Shown: piece after piece, positions 61,257 through 64,000 of the stretch
Numbering within the stretch: the first letter of the stretch is position 1
How the letters are laid out: each line of letters starts with the position of its first letter
NCBI RefSeq assembly: GCF_030159955.1
Contig: NZ_BSNK01000001.1
Location: forward strand, 1,240,001 to 1,304,000
Direction: 5' to 3'
Length of the DNA stretch: 64,000 nucleotides
Source of the DNA: Algimonas ampicilliniresistens
GTDB taxonomy: Bacteria; Pseudomonadota; Alphaproteobacteria; Caulobacterales; Maricaulaceae
Notes under the pieces: model-generated
What the model was told of the DNA's origin: nothing
Seen by the model: the letters and a program-made list of their open reading frames with translations, nothing else
Databases searched by the model: none
Position numbers and translations under genes: made by a program

Positions 61257-62500
61257 AACATCTTCTTCTCGCAACCGCCAGCTGTCTGCTCGCCGCCGCG
61301 CCGGCCTTCGGGCAAACCCTATTCTTAGATGATGCCACTGTCATCGCGCCCAACGGGTCGAGCCGCACCGCCGATATTATCGTGAACGACGGTCAGATCA
61401 CCGCGATGGGCGACACGCTCACCTCCCCAGACGGTGCCGATGTCATGGCAGGGCTGTGGGTCACACCCGGCTTGATCGCATCGAAATCCACGCTCGGCCT
61501 CGTTGATGTTGGCGCGGAAAGCGCGACGAACGATATCAGCGCGAACACGGACCTCGCTTCTGCGTCACTCCGTGCCGCTGATTCCTTCAATCCACGTGCG
61601 GCACATGTCGCCAATGCGCGGCGTCGGGGCGTGATGTATTCAGCCATTGTTCCCAACCCGACAGGTGACACGATTTTCGGTGGTACGGGCTTAGTAGCCA
61701 GCCTCGACGGCTCTGATGACTCCGTCATTAATGACGCGGCTTTCGTTCACGTCGCGCTTGGCGAAACCGGTGCCCGGCGCGCGGGTGGATCCCGTGCGGC
61801 CGCTATGGCGCAGCTCCGTGGTGCACTCGCCGATGTCCGACGCGGGTTTCTCACTCAAGACGAAGGTGATGTTTTGCGTCGCCGCGACGCGCAAGCACTT
61901 CGTCCCGTTCTGGCGGGACGTATTCCGCTCATGGTCTCTGCAAGCCGCGCCTCAGATCTATTAGCACTTGTCGACCTCAAGGCCGATTTTGCTAACCTTA
62001 ACATCATTATTGTCGGCGCAGAGGAAGCGCATCTTGTGGCGGCAGACCTCGCCACTGCGGGCATCAAAGTGATCGTCGATCCACTTGAAAACCTGCCGGG
62101 TAGTTTTGCGACCCTCAACGCGTCTTATGATAATGTGCTCGTCTTAGACGCAGCAGGTGTCGATTACGCAATCGGCGGCCTATCCGGGCTCGGCGTCGTA
62201 AAAGCTGGCGGACTGACACAGCATGCTGGGAATGCAGTCGGACACGGCCTGTCTCGTGACGCAGCCTTTGAAGCCATCTTAGGCACACCCGCGCGCTGGT
62301 TTGGTGTTGATTTAGGCCTGATGCGTGCGGGCAGCGCTGCGTCATTGGTTGTCTGGGACGGTGATCCATTGGAAGCGTCATCAGCCCCAATCGCTATGTA
62401 TAAGGACGGTGAAGCGCTCTCACTGGAGTCGCGAATGACGGCTTTGCGCGATCGTTATAACCCGACGACCGATGATGATCGTCCTTATAAATATCGCTAG
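61253..62500 (+). CDS. amidohydrolase-like protein lacking metal ligands
   Basis: A 415-residue exported protein (signal MKHLLLATASCLLAAAPAFG) with the amidohydrolase composite fold: an N-terminal beta-sandwich (DIIVNDGQITAMGD) and a C-terminal GTPARWFGVDLGLMRAGSAASLVVWDGDP. The usual HxH after the first barrel strand is replaced by TPGLIASKSTLGLVDVGAE, and no other conserved His/Asp ligand set is visible. It probably cannot bind the catalytic metals. It is encoded immediately after and overlapping the intact paralogue, suggesting an obligate or regulatory partner. Confidence 0.8.
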   Translation: MKHLLLATASCLLAAAPAFGQTLFLDDATVIAPNGSSRTADIIVNDGQITAMGDTLTSPDGADVMAGLWVTPGLIASKSTLGLVDVGAESATNDISANTDLASASLRAADSFNPRAAHVANARRRGVMYSAIVPNPTGDTIFGGTGLVASLDGSDDSVINDAAFVHVALGETGARRAGGSRAAAMAQLRGALADVRRGFLTQDEGDVLRRRDAQALRPVLAGRIPLMVSASRASDLLALVDLKADFANLNIIIVGAEEAHLVAADLATAGIKVIVDPLENLPGSFATLNASYDNVLVLDAAGVDYAIGGLSGLGVVKAGGLTQHAGNAVGHGLSRDAAFEAILGTPARWFGVDLGLMRAGSAASLVVWDGDPLEASSAPIAMYKDGEALSLESRMTALRDRYNPTTDDDRPYKYR

Positions 62501-62608
62501 CTGGATCGTAAATATCCCTAGATTTCAAAGCTTACAGCGACGCTTGATTATACGCCGCACCCGTGTAGGGTGCGCAAGCCTGAGAGGTGCGTGCGAGAGT
62601 CGCATGCG

Positions 62609-64000
62609 ATGCTGCGCGTCAAGACCGATGACGCCCGGCGCCTGGCCCGAAAGACCGCCCAAGTGAGCTCCAAAGACGCCCCGACTGAAATCTCGCCAGA
62701 CGAGCCCGTTGACACGACCTTCTCTGAGCTTGGCCTTGACGCCAAGATCCTGAAGGCCCTGGACGAGATTGGCTATGAAACGCCAACCCCTATCCAAGCC
62801 CAAGCCATTCCGGCTGCTATGCAAAACCGTGACGTTCTCGGCATTGCTCAAACGGGTACCGGCAAGACCGGGGCCTTCACGCTTCCAACGATGCATAAGC
62901 TTGCCAAAGGCCGTGCACGGGCGCGGATGCCGCGCTGTTTGATTGTCTGCCCGACACGCGAACTAGCGGCTCAAGTCGCTGAAGATGTCAAAAGCTACAG
63001 TAAATATCTGAAGCTAGAAATGGCCCTGCTGATTGGTGGTGTGTCCTTTGCTGAACAAGACCGGAAACTGACAAAGGGTGTCGACATTCTGATCGCGACG
63101 CCAGGTCGCCTGCTTGATCAATTTGAACGCGGCAAAATCCTGATGACTGGCGTTCAAACGCTCGTCGTCGACGAAGCCGACCGTATGCTCGACATGGGGT
63201 TCATCCCAGATATTGAGCGTATCTTTGAAATCACGCCTTTCACTCGTCAGGTTCTGTTCTTTTCCGCGACCATGCCGCCAGAAATCAAACGCCTTGTTGA
63301 GCAGTTTCTGCACCAACCCGTGACCGTCCAGGTTGCGCGCCGTAACTCGACCGCCGCGACTGTACGTCAACGCATCATTCGGACACCATCTAGCGATTCG
63401 AAAGTAAAGCGTACTGCGCTGCGTTGGATCATGGAGCAGGAAGAGGTCGATAGCGGCATTGTCTTCTGTAACCGCAAACGTGACGTCGACATTGTTGCGA
63501 AATCCCTGAACAAGCACGGCCTCAGCGCCGAACCGATCCACGGTGATTTGGCGCAAAGCCTGCGCACCAAAACGCTGGACCGTTTCAAGGCGGGAGATAT
63601 CAAATATCTCATCGCTTCTGATGTTGCGGCCCGTGGTTTGGATGTTTCTTCTGTCAGCCACGTCTTTAATTATGATGTTCCGAACCATAGCGAAGACTAT
63701 ATCCACCGGATTGGCCGGACCGGACGTGCTGGTCGCGAAGGCGATACGATCATGCTTGTCGCACCTTTAGATTCAAAGAATTACGACAGTATCCTCGATT
63801 TGATTGGCAAAGACTCGATTGAAGAAATTGACGTTCCGGATATCGACAACTTTCCGCGCGAAGGTCGTGGCGGATCCCGAGGTCGCCCATCCGGCGGATC
63901 ATCATCCCGCCGATCGTCAGGCGGTCGCAATAGCGGCTCGAGTAACAATTCAAGCCGACGCAGTTCAGCGCCGAAACGCGAAGAGGCCCCAAAGGTCGAT
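62609..64000 (+). CDS. DEAD-box RNA helicase, RhlE-like, 3' part missing
   Basis: An ATP-dependent RNA helicase. Seen: Q motif region FSELGLDAKILKALDEIGYETPTPIQAQAI, Walker A AQTGTGKTGAF, PTRELAAQ, TPGRLLD, DEAD box VVDEADRMLDMGF, SAT in FFSATMP, IVFCNRKRDVD, HGDLAQ, ASDVAARGLDV and HRIGRTGRAGREG. An Arg/Gly/Ser-rich tail starts near 63860 and runs off the window. ATG 62609 or GTG 62591 may be the start. The tail and motif spacing resemble RhlE; such helicases assist ribosome assembly and RNA decay at low temperature. Confidence 0.9.
   Translation, partial: MLRVKTDDARRLARKTAQVSSKDAPTEISPDEPVDTTFSELGLDAKILKALDEIGYETPTPIQAQAIPAAMQNRDVLGIAQTGTGKTGAFTLPTMHKLAKGRARARMPRCLIVCPTRELAAQVAEDVKSYSKYLKLEMALLIGGVSFAEQDRKLTKGVDILIATPGRLLDQFERGKILMTGVQTLVVDEADRMLDMGFIPDIERIFEITPFTRQVLFFSATMPPEIKRLVEQFLHQPVTVQVARRNSTAATVRQRIIRTPSSDSKVKRTALRWIMEQEEVDSGIVFCNRKRDVDIVAKSLNKHGLSAEPIHGDLAQSLRTKTLDRFKAGDIKYLIASDVAARGLDVSSVSHVFNYDVPNHSEDYIHRIGRTGRAGREGDTIMLVAPLDSKNYDSILDLIGKDSIEEIDVPDIDNFPREGRGGSRGRPSGGSSSRRSSGGRNSGSSNNSSRRSSAPKREEAPKVD

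Noticed and set aside
62564-62590. Possible TPP riboswitch before the helicase gene (GGGTGC...CCTGAGA).
   Set aside because: The second conserved half (ACC...GAACCTGA and the pyrophosphate helix) is absent, and the gene is not a thiamine gene.

Overview
The window reads as a chromosomal segment of an alphaproteobacterium. Indicators are the locus orders aminotransferase-glpX-recJ-tRNA-Glu, DUF502/recG/sdhE/mfd and rlpA-dac-tmk-holB-tatD-MBL, an NDUFS4-type complex I subunit gene beside a tRNA, a CysG/DUF2849/CysI/DUF934/CysH sulfite module, a crtE-crtW-crtZ carotenoid cluster and many ATGA stop/start overlaps. Base composition looks moderate (judged by eye, not computed). A marine, carotenoid-pigmented relative of the Hyphomonadaceae/Robiginitomaculaceae would fit, but this is a weak inference. 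No transposase, integrase, phage gene, CRISPR array or rRNA was seen.

Layout. 1-5.4 kb: the end of argC, a small lipoprotein, an AlaC/DapL-like aminotransferase, glpX, recJ and tRNA-Glu. 5.5-9.2 kb: two small exported proteins, tRNA-Pro, an orphan HerA-type ATPase, the NDUFS4-like subunit and tRNA-Arg. 9.2-14.6 kb (minus): a sulfur amino-acid operon (cysteine synthase, mercaptopyruvate sulfurtransferase, cystathionine beta-lyase, CE15-like esterase) and a DUF3089 protein. 14.7-22.8 kb: DUF502, recG, sdhE, mfd and a PopA-like degenerate receiver/GGDEF protein. 22.8-28.5 kb: an M2 peptidase, hemH, a P-loop kinase-like protein, thrC and an XRE-cupin regulator. 28.6-33.1 kb: the sulfite/sulfate assimilation operon. 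33.8-40.7 kb (minus): one his operon headed by a TrpR-family regulator. 40.9-44.3 kb: DoxX, an ArsR/SRPBCC module, a MarR/S41 module and tRNA-Ser. 44.5-50 kb: rlpA, a D,D-carboxypeptidase, tmk, holB, tatD and an MBL hydrolase. 50-57 kb: a class C-like serine hydrolase, a Qnr-like pentapeptide protein, a possible metalloprotease lipoprotein, a tandem universal stress protein and a FAN1/DEDDh exonuclease fusion. 57-62.5 kb: crtE, crtW, crtZ, aat and two paired amidohydrolases. From 62.6 kb: a DEAD-box helicase that runs off the window.

How the parts work together. Sulfate is reduced by CysH and the siroheme enzyme CysI, whose cofactor is made by CysG; the sulfide can feed the cysteine synthase and cystathionine beta-lyase genes of the other cluster. 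The his operon encodes all dedicated steps except histidinol-phosphate phosphatase. Mfd, RecG, RecJ and the FAN1 fusion give the window a DNA-repair flavour.

The most notable observations are: (i) a FAN1 structure-specific nuclease fused to a DEDDh exonuclease, with a perfect alphaproteobacterial SOS-box match upstream; (ii) an in-frame HisC-HisB fusion in a his operon whose promoter overlaps a near-perfect palindrome next to a TrpR-family regulator; (iii) a DUF934-CysH fusion; (iv) a REC-REC-GGDEF protein that has lost its catalytic motif but kept an exactly spaced RxxD I-site, with a strong hairpin abutting its start codon; and (v) a chromosomal Qnr-like gene. All functional statements rest on motifs read by eye; no database search was run.
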